From JAWXUD01 sp044432945 (GTDB lineage: Bacteria > Cyanobacteriota > Vampirovibrionia > Gastranaerophilales > Gastranaerophilaceae): 48,842 nt of DNA. This document shows, one piece after another, positions 25,949 through 33,520 of this stretch. Location of the stretch: contig JAWXUD010000014.1 in assembly GCA_044432945.1 (NCBI GenBank), positions 1 to 48,842 on the forward strand, written 5' to 3'. The translations under genes were made by a program, and so were the position numbers. The number at the start of each line of letters is the position of its first letter. Position 1 is the first letter of the stretch. Below the pieces are notes generated by a model. It was not told the origin of the DNA. It made no database searches and saw nothing but the letters and a program-made list of their open reading frames with translations.

Positions 25949-26512
25949 ATGGCTAGAACTAAAATGGTATTAGCAGGCGAAGGCGGACAAGGTGTTCAGT
26001 CTATAGCTAAAATTCTTGTAGAAGCTGGTTATGAAACTGGTAAACAAGTATTATATATTCCAAACTTCGGCGTTGAGCAACGTGGCGGTGTTTCTATCGC
26101 TTTTTGTCAAATCGCTGATGAAATGATTGGAGAACCTCGTTTTTCTAAAGGTGATATTATTATCATGCTTTCAGATAGAGCGATTGATAGATGTGAAGAC
26201 TATGTTGATGACAACTCAGTAGTAGTTTATGACACATCTGTTTGTACAAAAGCTCCAACTTGCAAATGCAAACAAATTATTGGTATCGATGCGAACAAAA
26301 TCGCTAACGAACAATTAAGCGCTCGTGTATTTAACATCATCGTTTTAGGTGTGTTGATTGCGGCTACTAACGTTCTTGAATTAAGCGATATCAAAAACGC
26401 TATGGAATTAGCATTAGGTAAAAAATTCGATGCAAAACCTGAGTTGAGAGAGTTGAACTACAAAGCTCTTGAAATGGGTATGAGCATGATTAAAGAAAAG
26501 GCAGGTGTATAA
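25949..26512 (+). CDS. 2-oxoacid:ferredoxin oxidoreductase, gamma subunit
   Basis: 187 residues. MARTKMVLAGEGGQGVQSIA carries the GEGGQG nucleotide/CoA-binding loop of the POR gamma domain; YIPNFGVEQRGGVSIAF and DIIIMLSDRAIDRCEDYV follow the family pattern. A Cys-rich loop TKAPTCKCKQIIG is a minor oddity. AAGG stands before the ATG. It overlaps the stop of the delta-subunit start by one base (TAATG), so translation of the last subunit is coupled. Confidence 0.92.
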   Translation: MARTKMVLAGEGGQGVQSIAKILVEAGYETGKQVLYIPNFGVEQRGGVSIAFCQIADEMIGEPRFSKGDIIIMLSDRAIDRCEDYVDDNSVVVYDTSVCTKAPTCKCKQIIGIDANKIANEQLSARVFNIIVLGVLIAATNVLELSDIKNAMELALGKKFDAKPELRELNYKALEMGMSMIKEKAGV

Positions 26513-26763
26513 TGACTACAACTTATAACGGTTTTACAGTAGAAAACGTAGCTAAAGGAAAAGCTGACTATCACGTTTACACTGACCTTTGCAAAGGTTG
26601 CGGACTTTGTATCGTAAAATGTCCTAAAAAATGCTTGAGCTGGTCTAAAGAGACTGGTTTATTCCAAACTCCAGCGGTTAAACCAAATGCTGAAGAATGT
26701 ATCGCTTGCGGTATGTGTGCATTAGTTTGCCCTGACAGTGCTATTAGAATTGAGAAAAAATAA
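26512..26763 (+). CDS. 2-oxoacid:ferredoxin oxidoreductase, delta (2[4Fe-4S]) subunit
   Basis: 83 residues. Two complete ferredoxin motifs, CKGCGLCIVKCPKKCL and CIACGMCALVCPDSAI, each C..C..C...CP, bind two 4Fe-4S clusters that carry electrons from the catalytic beta subunit to free ferredoxin. The ATG overlaps the stop of the gamma gene (TAATG). It is the last gene of the operon and is followed by a strong terminator. Confidence 0.95.
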   Translation: MTTTYNGFTVENVAKGKADYHVYTDLCKGCGLCIVKCPKKCLSWSKETGLFQTPAVKPNAEECIACGMCALVCPDSAIRIEKK

Positions 26764-26781
26764 TAGATATATTCTGTAAAA

Positions 26782-26815
26782 AAGAGGCGAAACCAAAGGT
26801 TTCGCCTCTTTTTGT
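26782..26815. terminator. Strong terminator after the oxidoreductase operon
   Basis: A 13-bp stem AAGAGGCGAAACC (26782-26794) / GGTTTCGCCTCTT (26798-26810) with loop AAA and a T-run at 26811; the A-run on the left makes it usable for the convergent gene at 26837 as well. Confidence 0.92.
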
Positions 26816-26836
26816 ATATTAATTAAAATGATTTAA

Positions 26837-27865
26837 TTATTTTTTGTTCATATGCGATGCAATTTCATTAGCAACTTTTAGCGTTTCTTTATCAACTGTT
26901 AACATTTCAGGATTATCGAATAAATTCATCATTTCACGATTTTTCTTTTTTTGCATTAAAACATCATATTTTGTTTCAATTTCAGCTTTTTGTTTAGTTA
27001 CATCATCAAGCATCTTAGTTTGTGCAACTGAATAGTTAGAAATTTCTTTCAATCTCGCACGAGAAAGATCAACTTGTTTTTCTTTCATATTGCTATAATT
27101 TTCTTCATAAGCGTTGCGTTTTACAACAGAGCCGTTAACAGCATTCAAGGCACTTCCAGCGATCAAGGCAATAGGTGACCATAGGATAGTCTCACCAAAC
27201 TTTTTCAAGCTTTCTGGAGTTTTCTTAGCTATGTTTTTTGCTCCATTTCTAACAATATCCACTGTCTTATTACTATTAATCTTATCTGCTAATGTAGCAA
27301 CTTTTGTACCAATAGCCTTTTTAGCAGAATCAGGAATTATTTTTGAGATTTTATCAACACCATGTGGAATAGCAGAAATTAATGCCATACTTGCTGCGAC
27401 ACTTGCTACAAAAGCAAGAGCAGGTTTTTTCTCATTAACTTCTTTTACAGTTTTTGAATCACCAACAAGTGCGTTATTTGCTTTAGAAACCAAATGAACA
27501 GTACCAATAACAGCCGCTAAGCCAGTGGCTGCCGCCAAGCCTTTGCCCATTCTGCCAGCCATACCATTAATTTTTTGACCAAAGAATTTCATTTTGCCAT
27601 TATCTGCCAAAACCGATGTCGCAATACCAGCTGCAATAGGCGAAGTCAGCATTAAAGCTTTTGACGTTTTTTTATTTGATTTATCGTCAACTTGTACACA
27701 AGCGTTCTCGTAGGCTTTTTGATGGATTAAATTATCATCTAACCTAATCATTGCATCAACTCTTTCACGTTTTCCTTGGAAATTTTGTTTAGAGCTGTTT
27801 GCCCCATTTACCCCATTTACCCCTGTAACATTTGTTCCTACTATATTTGCTGATTGAACTTGCAT
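26837..27865 (-). CDS. Uncharacterised membrane protein with N-terminal NFQGK motif
   Basis: 342 residues from ATG at 27865, preferred to GTG at 27871 because GAGGTG lies five bases before the ATG and would overlap the GTG. The N-terminus is Asn/Gly/Val-rich with NGVNG-type repeats, then KQNFQGKRERVD. Four hydrophobic stretches follow: ALMLTSPIAAGIATSVL, GLAAATGLAAVIGTVHLV, ALAFVASVAASMALISAI and ILWSPIALIAGSALNAV; the last 100 residues are a charged helix likely to form a coiled coil (KMLDDVTKQKAEIETKYD). No family recognised. The architecture resembles 6412-8112 and 30182-31507, so these may be members of one lineage-specific envelope set. Confidence 0.7.
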   Translation of the reverse strand: MQVQSANIVGTNVTGVNGVNGANSSKQNFQGKRERVDAMIRLDDNLIHQKAYENACVQVDDKSNKKTSKALMLTSPIAAGIATSVLADNGKMKFFGQKINGMAGRMGKGLAAATGLAAVIGTVHLVSKANNALVGDSKTVKEVNEKKPALAFVASVAASMALISAIPHGVDKISKIIPDSAKKAIGTKVATLADKINSNKTVDIVRNGAKNIAKKTPESLKKFGETILWSPIALIAGSALNAVNGSVVKRNAYEENYSNMKEKQVDLSRARLKEISNYSVAQTKMLDDVTKQKAEIETKYDVLMQKKKNREMMNLFDNPEMLTVDKETLKVANEIASHMNKK

Positions 27866-27979
27866 AGACACACCTCAATTTTTACACTATCATTATACAC
27901 ACTTAAAACCTAAAAGTAAATTTTTTTGCTAGTAATCAAATTTTTCTGCTAAAATGTTTACAAAACTTTGTATTTCAAA

Positions 27980-27985
27980 TATTAT
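27980..27985 (+). promoter_or_regulatory. -10 element giving a leaderless mtaB mRNA
   Basis: TATTAT, then six bases (TATAAA), then the ATG at 27992. There is no Shine-Dalgarno sequence. Confidence 0.45.
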
Positions 27986-27991
27986 TATAAA

Positions 27992-29275
27992 ATGAGAAAA
28001 TTTTATATTCACACAATGGGCTGTAAATCTAATCAATTTGAGAGTGCAATTATTGAAGAAAATTTACAAAAAAACAAAATGTGTAAAACCAAAAATATTG
28101 ACGAAGCAAATATTTATATTTTAAATTCCTGCACTGTGACACACAAAAGCGATGGTGAGGCACTATATCTGTTGAGAAACGTCAAACATCGTAACCCTCA
28201 ATGCTTAACGGTGTTGACTGGTTGTTTAGCACAGATTGAAAAAGCGGAATTATTAAAACATGACTTTGTTGATTATGTTATTGGCAACGATGAAAAACTG
28301 GATTTATTCAATCATATCGAAGCTAATGAGCGTTTGCATATGTCAGATATTATGGAAAAAAGTGAGTTTAATAAAACGGTTTTGTTAGATATGAGTAAAA
28401 CTCGTGCTAGTTTAAAAATTCAAGATGGTTGTGATAATCGTTGTTCATACTGCATTATCCCTTTTGCTCGTGGCAAAAGTCGTAGTGCTGATATTGATTT
28501 TATAGTTGAACAAATTAATAATTTTTCTCAAAATGGGTTTAAAGAAGTTGTGCTAACTGGAATTCACATTGGTCAATGGGGGACTGATTTAGGGCTAGAG
28601 CTTTTGGATTTGTTAAAAGAAATTGAAACCCGCACGACAATTGAGCGTTATCGTTTAGGTTCATTAAATCCACTTGAGATAAATGATGAGATGCTGAATT
28701 TTTTAAAAACTTCTAACAAATTTTGCCCTCATTTTCACCTATCGCTACAATCGGCTTGTAATAAAACATTAAAATCAATGAACAGATTTTATACGGTTGA
28801 GGATTATTTAGAATTAATTGAAAAGATTAATACGATTTTTGATTTACCGTTTTTAGGAAGCGATATCATCGCAGGGTTTGCTGGTGAGGACGAAGATGAT
28901 TTTGATATTACATACAAAAATTTAGAAAAATCAGGCTTAACCCAAATCCATACATTCCCATATTCAATCAGATCTGGAACAGTTGGTGCAAGGTCAGCTC
29001 TACAACTTGATGATAAAACAAAAGAAGCTCGTGCTATTCAGATAAGAAAAATATCTAGCAACAAGTATGGCGAGTTTTTACAAAAAAATATCGAAAGAAC
29101 TGTTGAAGTTTTGGTTGAAAAAAACCTTTGCAAAAAAACTGGTCAACTTAAAGGTATGACAAGAAATTACGTTACAGTTTATTTGAATAGCACAGACATA
29201 ATGCTTTCTAACACTCTTCAAATGGCTAAAGTCGTAAAAATAGATGATGGAAAATTATTCGCTGAATTGATTTAG
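27992..29275 (+). CDS. mtaB: tRNA t6A37 methylthiotransferase MtaB
   Basis: 427 residues from ATG at 27992; an upstream in-frame TTG at 27968 would add MYFKYYYK, which is not family-like. The MTTase domain has three cluster cysteines (HTMGCKSNQFES, NSCTVTHKSD, LTGCLAQ). The radical-SAM motif is DGCDNRCSYCIIPFARGKSR, followed by VLTGIHIGQWG and HFHLSLQSACNKTLKSMNR; a C-terminal TRAM-like domain ends the protein. The GCKSNQ (rather than GCQMN) N-terminus marks the MtaB/e-MtaB group over MiaB and RimO. It adds a methylthio group to t6A37 of tRNAs reading ANN codons. The gene is monocistronic. Confidence 0.93.
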   Translation: MRKFYIHTMGCKSNQFESAIIEENLQKNKMCKTKNIDEANIYILNSCTVTHKSDGEALYLLRNVKHRNPQCLTVLTGCLAQIEKAELLKHDFVDYVIGNDEKLDLFNHIEANERLHMSDIMEKSEFNKTVLLDMSKTRASLKIQDGCDNRCSYCIIPFARGKSRSADIDFIVEQINNFSQNGFKEVVLTGIHIGQWGTDLGLELLDLLKEIETRTTIERYRLGSLNPLEINDEMLNFLKTSNKFCPHFHLSLQSACNKTLKSMNRFYTVEDYLELIEKINTIFDLPFLGSDIIAGFAGEDEDDFDITYKNLEKSGLTQIHTFPYSIRSGTVGARSALQLDDKTKEARAIQIRKISSNKYGEFLQKNIERTVEVLVEKNLCKKTGQLKGMTRNYVTVYLNSTDIMLSNTLQMAKVVKIDDGKLFAELI

Positions 29276-29285
29276 TTAAAGATTT

Positions 29286-30122
29286 TCAACTCTTAATTAA
29301 AAGTGCTTTAATCAATGGCTCGACAGCGAGAGTCAAGTCTTCAGGTGGAATTTCCCCATTCAAAATTATATCAGCATGATTTGGGTTGATATATTTATTA
29401 GCACCAGCTTGAGCCTTATTGAATAAATATAATAATGTTTCTTTGCTATATCTAGCACGAGCTAAGCATCTATTTAATAATTCATTATTTGAAACATCAA
29501 TAAAAATTCCTAAATCATTAATAGGATTTTTTTCTTTAATATTACGGCTATTTAATAATGAATATATTCCATCATTCAATATAACTTTGGAGGGTTCTTT
29601 TAAGGTAGAATTAGGTGTTGAAGTGCATGTATCAAATGAATATTTAGGAATTTTTACAGAAATACCTTTTTTTAAACCTTCTAAATCATTGCTTTGTTGT
29701 GCTAAATTTAGTGCATAAGGATTATCAAAATCAAATCCAGCCTTGAGCATCTCTAAAAAACTGCCGTATTTTTTCATATTACTAGAATTATCTGAAAAAT
29801 ACATATCAGATGTCATGTGAGATAATTCACTACTAGATCTTGTTTGAGTTAAGTTTTCACAAAGTGTAGATTTGCCACAGCCAGAGCGTCCAGAAACTCC
29901 TACAATATAACGATTTTCGCCGAATTTAAGTTGCTGAACTACTTTTTTAATAGTCTGCCAATTGATAGGTTTGTTTGTGTAGTGTTTTCCTAATTCTATA
30001 GCTCCATATTCAAACATATCTTGAGCAAGATTACCCGTAAAATTCGTAGATGATATTTGTTTGGGATTTGTATTTGATATATTATTTGTTAAATAAATAT
30101 TCTGGTTTTTCTTAATTTGCAT
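29286..30122 (-). CDS. Uridine kinase-like P-loop protein
   Basis: 278 residues. After an Asn-rich N-terminus with STNFTGN (27-31) comes a P-loop, VGVSGRSGCGKSTLCENL (78-95), then blocks that follow the uridine kinase/phosphoribulokinase pattern: TSDMYFSDNS (like DxYY), FDFDNPYALN (FDHPDA-like), KIPKYSFDTCTST (P.YdF...R-like, with the Arg missing), KVILNDGIYSLL (vilEGI with Asn for Glu) and NRCLARARYSKETL. Uridine kinase phosphorylates uridine or cytidine; the altered key positions make the substrate doubtful. GGAG lies before the ATG. It is convergent with mtaB. P-loop kinase fold is well supported, specificity is not. Confidence 0.75.
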   Translation of the reverse strand: MQIKKNQNIYLTNNISNTNPKQISSTNFTGNLAQDMFEYGAIELGKHYTNKPINWQTIKKVVQQLKFGENRYIVGVSGRSGCGKSTLCENLTQTRSSSELSHMTSDMYFSDNSSNMKKYGSFLEMLKAGFDFDNPYALNLAQQSNDLEGLKKGISVKIPKYSFDTCTSTPNSTLKEPSKVILNDGIYSLLNSRNIKEKNPINDLGIFIDVSNNELLNRCLARARYSKETLLYLFNKAQAGANKYINPNHADIILNGEIPPEDLTLAVEPLIKALLIKS

Positions 30123-30181
30123 TTAATAGCTCCAATACTCAATATAAATCAAAAAATATATTTATAATCTTTTAATATAAT

Positions 30182-31507
30182 GTGAAAATTAATCCGACAA
30201 ATAATAAACCTACCAACTTTGAAAATAATTTTTATAATGTAACACGAGAGCTAGATGCAAGCGTGCCATTGAGTCGTGCATTGATTGATGTTGTTGGCAC
30301 AGATATCCCTTGGATTGTAATGTCAAATAATTCTCAAGAACGCAAAGAAAGAGCAAGGAAATTGTCTGTAGTATTTTCTGTTGCATATTTATCGCCATTT
30401 TTGACTTTACCTCTTTCAAATCGTTTTGCAATGAAAAATGTAGGTAAATTAACGAATGATTTTTGGTCAAATAATCACAAGGCAATTCATATTTCAAATG
30501 AATTCTTGAAAAATTCCGATGATATGATTAAAGAACTTAGGAATATGTCTAAAAAAACACCTCGTGGACCAATCGAAACCGTTTATAATAAATTTAATAA
30601 ATCAAACTATGAACAAAAAATTGATATTGATCAACTTTTAAAATCTTGTAATGGCGATAAAGAATTACTAAGACAAAAAATATTAAAATCCAAAAATGCT
30701 GTTTTTGTCAGTGATTGTTATTTCTCATTTGGCACAATGGGGATTTTTCCTTTTTTAAGTAATGAAATAACGAAAAATGAGTCAGGACAGACTGGCTTTA
30801 GTGCAGAAATGAACATGGCTGATAAAGAAATAGTTGAAAAAAGGGCTAAAGATTACGAAAAAAATAAACAAAAAAAGTTTATGACATTTTGTACAATACT
30901 CACAGGTATGGCATTGGGTTGCACAACAGCATCACATGGTGCGCTTTTGTCCGAAAAATCTAATAAAATTATCAAATACTTAAAAAATAATGCAAAAGCC
31001 TTTGATTATACTAAAGGTATATATATGAATAGATTACCACTGTTATTAGGTTCAATTACGGCACAGCTTGGTTTTGTTTTAGCCTCACGCAACAAGACTG
31101 AGCAAAAAGATAACACTATTCGATATGGCGTTGGTGATGCAGTATTTTTTGGCGGAGATTTGGCTCTAGGCAGCATGATGTATGGAATTAGTGATAAAGT
31201 ATTTGACACAAAACTTACTAAAAACAACGAGAAAAACACATCTGTACTAAGAAAAATGTTTCCAGAAACAAAATCTATAAAACAGATTATAGAAGAAGCT
31301 GATTCTGGCAAAATTGCTTTGAAGAATAAAAAAATTGCTTCATCAATTTTTTGGGGGAATTTAGGCGTAATCGCTCTGACAATGGGATATGCAATACCAA
31401 AAATTGTAAATAAGATGATTAAATCAGATGTAGAAAAATACTCTGATGAATTAAACGAATTTGATAAATCAGAGTATAATAAAAATTTGGAATTTTTATA
31501 TAGATAA
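30182..31507 (+). CDS. Uncharacterised multi-span membrane protein
   Basis: 441 residues from GTG at 30182; no Shine-Dalgarno sequence, TATAAT at 30163-30168 lies 13 bases upstream. The N-terminus is Asn/Thr-rich (KINPTNNKPTNFENNF). Hydrophobic segments: about 63-80 (LSVVFSVAYLSPFLTL), 180-195 (CYFSFGTMGIFPFL), 240-258 (TFCTILTGMALGCTTASHG), 284-302 (LPLLLGSITAQLGFVLA), 315-335 (AVFFGGDLALGSMMYGI) and 390-412 (IFWGNLGVIALTMGYAI). Charged loops with NKKIASS and KETKSIKQ lie between. Not recognised; it belongs in style with the other lineage-specific membrane proteins of the window. It is convergent with, and two bases from, the BaxI_1 gene. Confidence 0.7.
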   Translation: MKINPTNNKPTNFENNFYNVTRELDASVPLSRALIDVVGTDIPWIVMSNNSQERKERARKLSVVFSVAYLSPFLTLPLSNRFAMKNVGKLTNDFWSNNHKAIHISNEFLKNSDDMIKELRNMSKKTPRGPIETVYNKFNKSNYEQKIDIDQLLKSCNGDKELLRQKILKSKNAVFVSDCYFSFGTMGIFPFLSNEITKNESGQTGFSAEMNMADKEIVEKRAKDYEKNKQKKFMTFCTILTGMALGCTTASHGALLSEKSNKIIKYLKNNAKAFDYTKGIYMNRLPLLLGSITAQLGFVLASRNKTEQKDNTIRYGVGDAVFFGGDLALGSMMYGISDKVFDTKLTKNNEKNTSVLRKMFPETKSIKQIIEEADSGKIALKNKKIASSIFWGNLGVIALTMGYAIPKIVNKMIKSDVEKYSDELNEFDKSEYNKNLEFLYR

Positions 31508-31509
31508 TT

Positions 31510-32241
31510 CTATCTTCTATTGTTAAGCTTAGCCAATAATCTAAGTATCTCTACATATAACCACAATAACGTAATCATCATGCCAAAAGCCGAATACCAT
31601 TCGAAATCTTTTGCAAGCATGTTATTTACGCCTAGTTCAATAATGTGAAAATCTTGGATTAATGAAAGTGCCGCAACTATAATGACCACAATACTAAAGC
31701 CAATGCCTATCGCACCTGATTCAAATATAGCAGGTATTCCACGCCCAAAAAACGATGCCACAATTTGTATTACATAAATTATCAATATAGACATCATGGC
31801 AGTCATCAACACTGCTTGAAATTTTTGCGTATACTGAATAAGTTTAGCTTTATACAAACCGAGCATGGTTAATAATACAATAAGCGTACCGCCAATAGCT
31901 TGAATAACAATTCCTTGATAACTCGCTTCAAAATAATACGAAAGACTTCCTAACAAAAGCCCCTGCCCTATTGAATAAATAGGCGATAAGAATTTTGCAG
32001 TCTGCTTGTTAAATATAATTACTAGTGACAAAACAAAACCTAAAATCCCACCAGCAATCCCTAACATCATAGCCTTGTCTGCATAACCATTTAGCAATAA
32101 ATTCCAATTGAATCCCGCTCCTAAAAACACAAATGCTGTTAGAATTAGTATTTTGTTAATAGCCCCAGAAATAGTCATAGGCTCACCTGTTAGCACCTTT
32201 TCTTGTGATAAGTATTTATCGTTTAAAACTGGATTAGACAT
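31510..32241 (-). CDS. BaxI_1 (Bax inhibitor-1/YccA-like) membrane protein
   Basis: 243 residues with seven hydrophobic helices from residue 27 onward. The N-terminal MSNPVLNDKYL is the diagnostic start of the PF12811 (BaxI_1) group, and the C-terminal part has the conserved IQDFHIIELGVNN and MITLLWLYVEILRLLAKL. Relatives such as BsYetJ are pH-sensitive calcium-leak channels; a role in ion homeostasis or membrane stress is plausible but unproven here. AAAGGAG precedes the ATG and two TATAAT boxes lie upstream at about 32270-32282. Convergent with the preceding gene. Confidence 0.9.
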   Translation of the reverse strand: MSNPVLNDKYLSQEKVLTGEPMTISGAINKILILTAFVFLGAGFNWNLLLNGYADKAMMLGIAGGILGFVLSLVIIFNKQTAKFLSPIYSIGQGLLLGSLSYYFEASYQGIVIQAIGGTLIVLLTMLGLYKAKLIQYTQKFQAVLMTAMMSILIIYVIQIVASFFGRGIPAIFESGAIGIGFSIVVIIVAALSLIQDFHIIELGVNNMLAKDFEWYSAFGMMITLLWLYVEILRLLAKLNNRR

Positions 32242-32329
32242 ATTTTTTCTCCTTTTAATAACATATTAGATTATATTATAAATTTTCATATTGTACAAAT
32301 ATTTAATATTAATTAAATAAAAAAAGTAC

Positions 32330-32358
32330 TTTACAAAAAAAATGTTTTGTTTTATAAT
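32330..32358 (+). promoter_or_regulatory. Promoter of tRNA-Asn
   Basis: TTTACA (32330-32335), 17 bases, TATAAT (32353-32358). The start near 32365 gives a precursor leader of about 74 bases. A TTGACA at 32413-32418 has no usable -10 before the tRNA and is probably chance. Confidence 0.7.
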
Positions 32359-32438
32359 TAATTCAGAAGCCCCATTCGGTTAAATTATCTAAAATAGTTT
32401 TAGAGTTTGGTGTTGACAATTAAATAAAAAGAGCATAA

Positions 32439-32513
32439 TCCTCGATAGCTCAATGGCGGAGCAACCGGCTGTTAACCGGTAGGCTGCTGGTTCGAGTCCA
32501 GCTCGGGGAGCCA
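32439..32513 (+). tRNA. tRNA-Asn(GTT)
   Basis: 75 bases including encoded CCA (32511-32513). The acceptor TCCTCGA (32439-32445) pairs with TCGGGGA (32503-32509, one T-G pair), discriminator G at 32510. The anticodon stem ACCGG/CCGGT encloses CTGTTAA with anticodon GTT at 32471-32473; the T-loop is TTCGAGT. It marks the left border of the accessory region: everything downstream is defence or mobile DNA, and tRNA 3' ends are common integration sites. Confidence 0.97.
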
Positions 32514-32515
32514 TC

Positions 32516-32546
32516 AAGTCCTAGTGTTTACACTAGGACTTTTTTA
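32516..32546 (+). terminator. Terminator of tRNA-Asn
   Basis: AAGTCCTAGTG (32516-32526) and CACTAGGACTT (32531-32541), an 11-bp perfect stem with loop TTTA and a T-tract. Confidence 0.92.
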
Positions 32547-32616
32547 ATGCTTGATTAGAGATTAATTTTTTTATTTAAAAATTACGCAGACAGACTGTAA
32601 GTCAAAAATGACTATG

Positions 32617-32880
32617 ACTAAAAAGTACCACTAGCCGAACACCTTATGTGTTGGGCGTTTTAGCGATTTCGAACAACTCGGAAATTGTTCCTACTAAAAA
32701 GTACCACTTACACTGTCATTTTATCGTCTATTTTTTGTCATCAATAAGTTTTGAAAAATTGCTCAGTGTTTACAGTGGTTTACGATTGAGGCTGATGACA
32801 ATGCAAAGTGGTACAAATTTGTCGGAGTAGTTCTTTTTAGTAAAAGTGGTACGCCGATTATTCTTACAAAAAAGTACCAC
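32617..32880 (+). repeat. Cluster of five AAGTACCACT-type repeats
   Basis: ACTAAAAAGTACCACT occurs at 32617-32632 and 32693-32708 (identical 16-mers); a third direct copy ACAAAAAAGTACCAC is at 32866-32880. Two inverted copies are AAAGTGGTAC at 32805-32814 and AAAAGTGGTAC at 32842-32852. Small hairpins (GAACAA/TTGTTC at 32671-32690) lie between. This 490-base stretch up to 33004 holds no credible gene. The array begins about 100 bases after the tRNA, as expected for recombinase or transposase binding sites at an element end. Confidence 0.7.
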
Positions 32881-33004
32881 ACTTTTTGTAAAAACAGTAA
32901 AAAAAGTTATATGTTTTTAATTTTTTTCTAACAAAATTTTATTTATATAATTTAGCTCGGGATTTTTTTAATGCAAAAACGCATAAATAAGAAGTATATT
33001 TGTT

Positions 33005-33433
33005 TTATTCCTCTGTGTTGTCTTTTTTGTATGCATTAAAGATTTTTTTCAATGCCTTTTTTACAACCTCACCTAAACCATAATTAAAAGCGTCATTAGC
33101 ATAAACTATATTTTTAATAAATTGCAAATCAAGATTTATAATATCAACCGTCTTCTCTAAGTAAAAATCAATTTTATCAATTACTTGTATTCCGGTAATA
33201 TTTTTTATTGAATTTATAAAGAATTTATACTTGTTAATGTATTTTAGCAGAATTTCTATTTTATAATCACGATTATCAGATTTAAGAGCCTTGTTTATTT
33301 CTTTTGATTTAAAAATGGCACTGGTTGCACTATGAGCCATACTCAAAGCCTTAGATATTGCTTTAAATTCTTCATTAGCTCTTTGTTCATTATATATGAT
33401 TTCACTTTCTATGATCTTATTTTCGTTTACCAT
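33005..33433 (-). CDS. Uncharacterised helical protein
   Basis: 142 residues, not recognised. It is Lys/Ile/Asn-rich and predicted mostly helical (ANEEFKAISKALSMAHSATS, EILLKYINKYKFFINSIKN, FYLEKTVDIINLDLQFI, LGEVVKKALKKIFNAY), with no membrane helix, signal peptide or cysteine. AAGGAT stands before the ATG. It is divergent from the DpnII-type operon, 87 bases away, and sits between the repeat array and the methyltransferases. Such a position could fit a controller or immunity protein of the neighbouring systems, but nothing in the sequence shows it. Confidence 0.6.
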   Translation of the reverse strand: MVNENKIIESEIIYNEQRANEEFKAISKALSMAHSATSAIFKSKEINKALKSDNRDYKIEILLKYINKYKFFINSIKNITGIQVIDKIDFYLEKTVDIINLDLQFIKNIVYANDAFNYGLGEVVKKALKKIFNAYKKDNTEE

Positions 33434-33508
33434 GTTAATCCTTGTTTTTGTTTGGTTGTTTTAATCCAATCGTAATTAAATTAAAACTCGAAACCAATAT
33501 TTTTATAT

Positions 33509-33514
33509 TATAAT
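33509..33514 (+). promoter_or_regulatory. -10 element giving a leaderless methyltransferase mRNA
   Basis: TATAAT, six bases (ATTATC), then the ATG at 33521. No Shine-Dalgarno sequence and no clear -35. Confidence 0.55.
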
Positions 33515-33520
33515 ATTATC

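Noticed and set aside
32413..32441. TTGACA before tRNA-Asn as its -35 element
   Set aside because: The matching -10 position would fall on the tRNA start; the TTTACA-N17-TATAAT further upstream is a better promoter.
32648..32830. 61-codon frame between tRNA-Asn and the unknown gene
   Set aside because: Overlaps the repeat array and hairpins, lacks a ribosome-binding site and has no protein-like composition.
32617..32880. CRISPR array because of regularly recurring repeats
   Set aside because: Repeats are short, occur in both orientations and at uneven spacing; no cas genes. No CRISPR array was seen elsewhere in the window.
32954..32961. AGCTCGGG, eight bases identical to part of the tRNA-Asn 3' end, as an attachment site
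   Set aside because: Eight bases without flanking similarity or CCA are too few; the remnant at 38733-38760 is far better.
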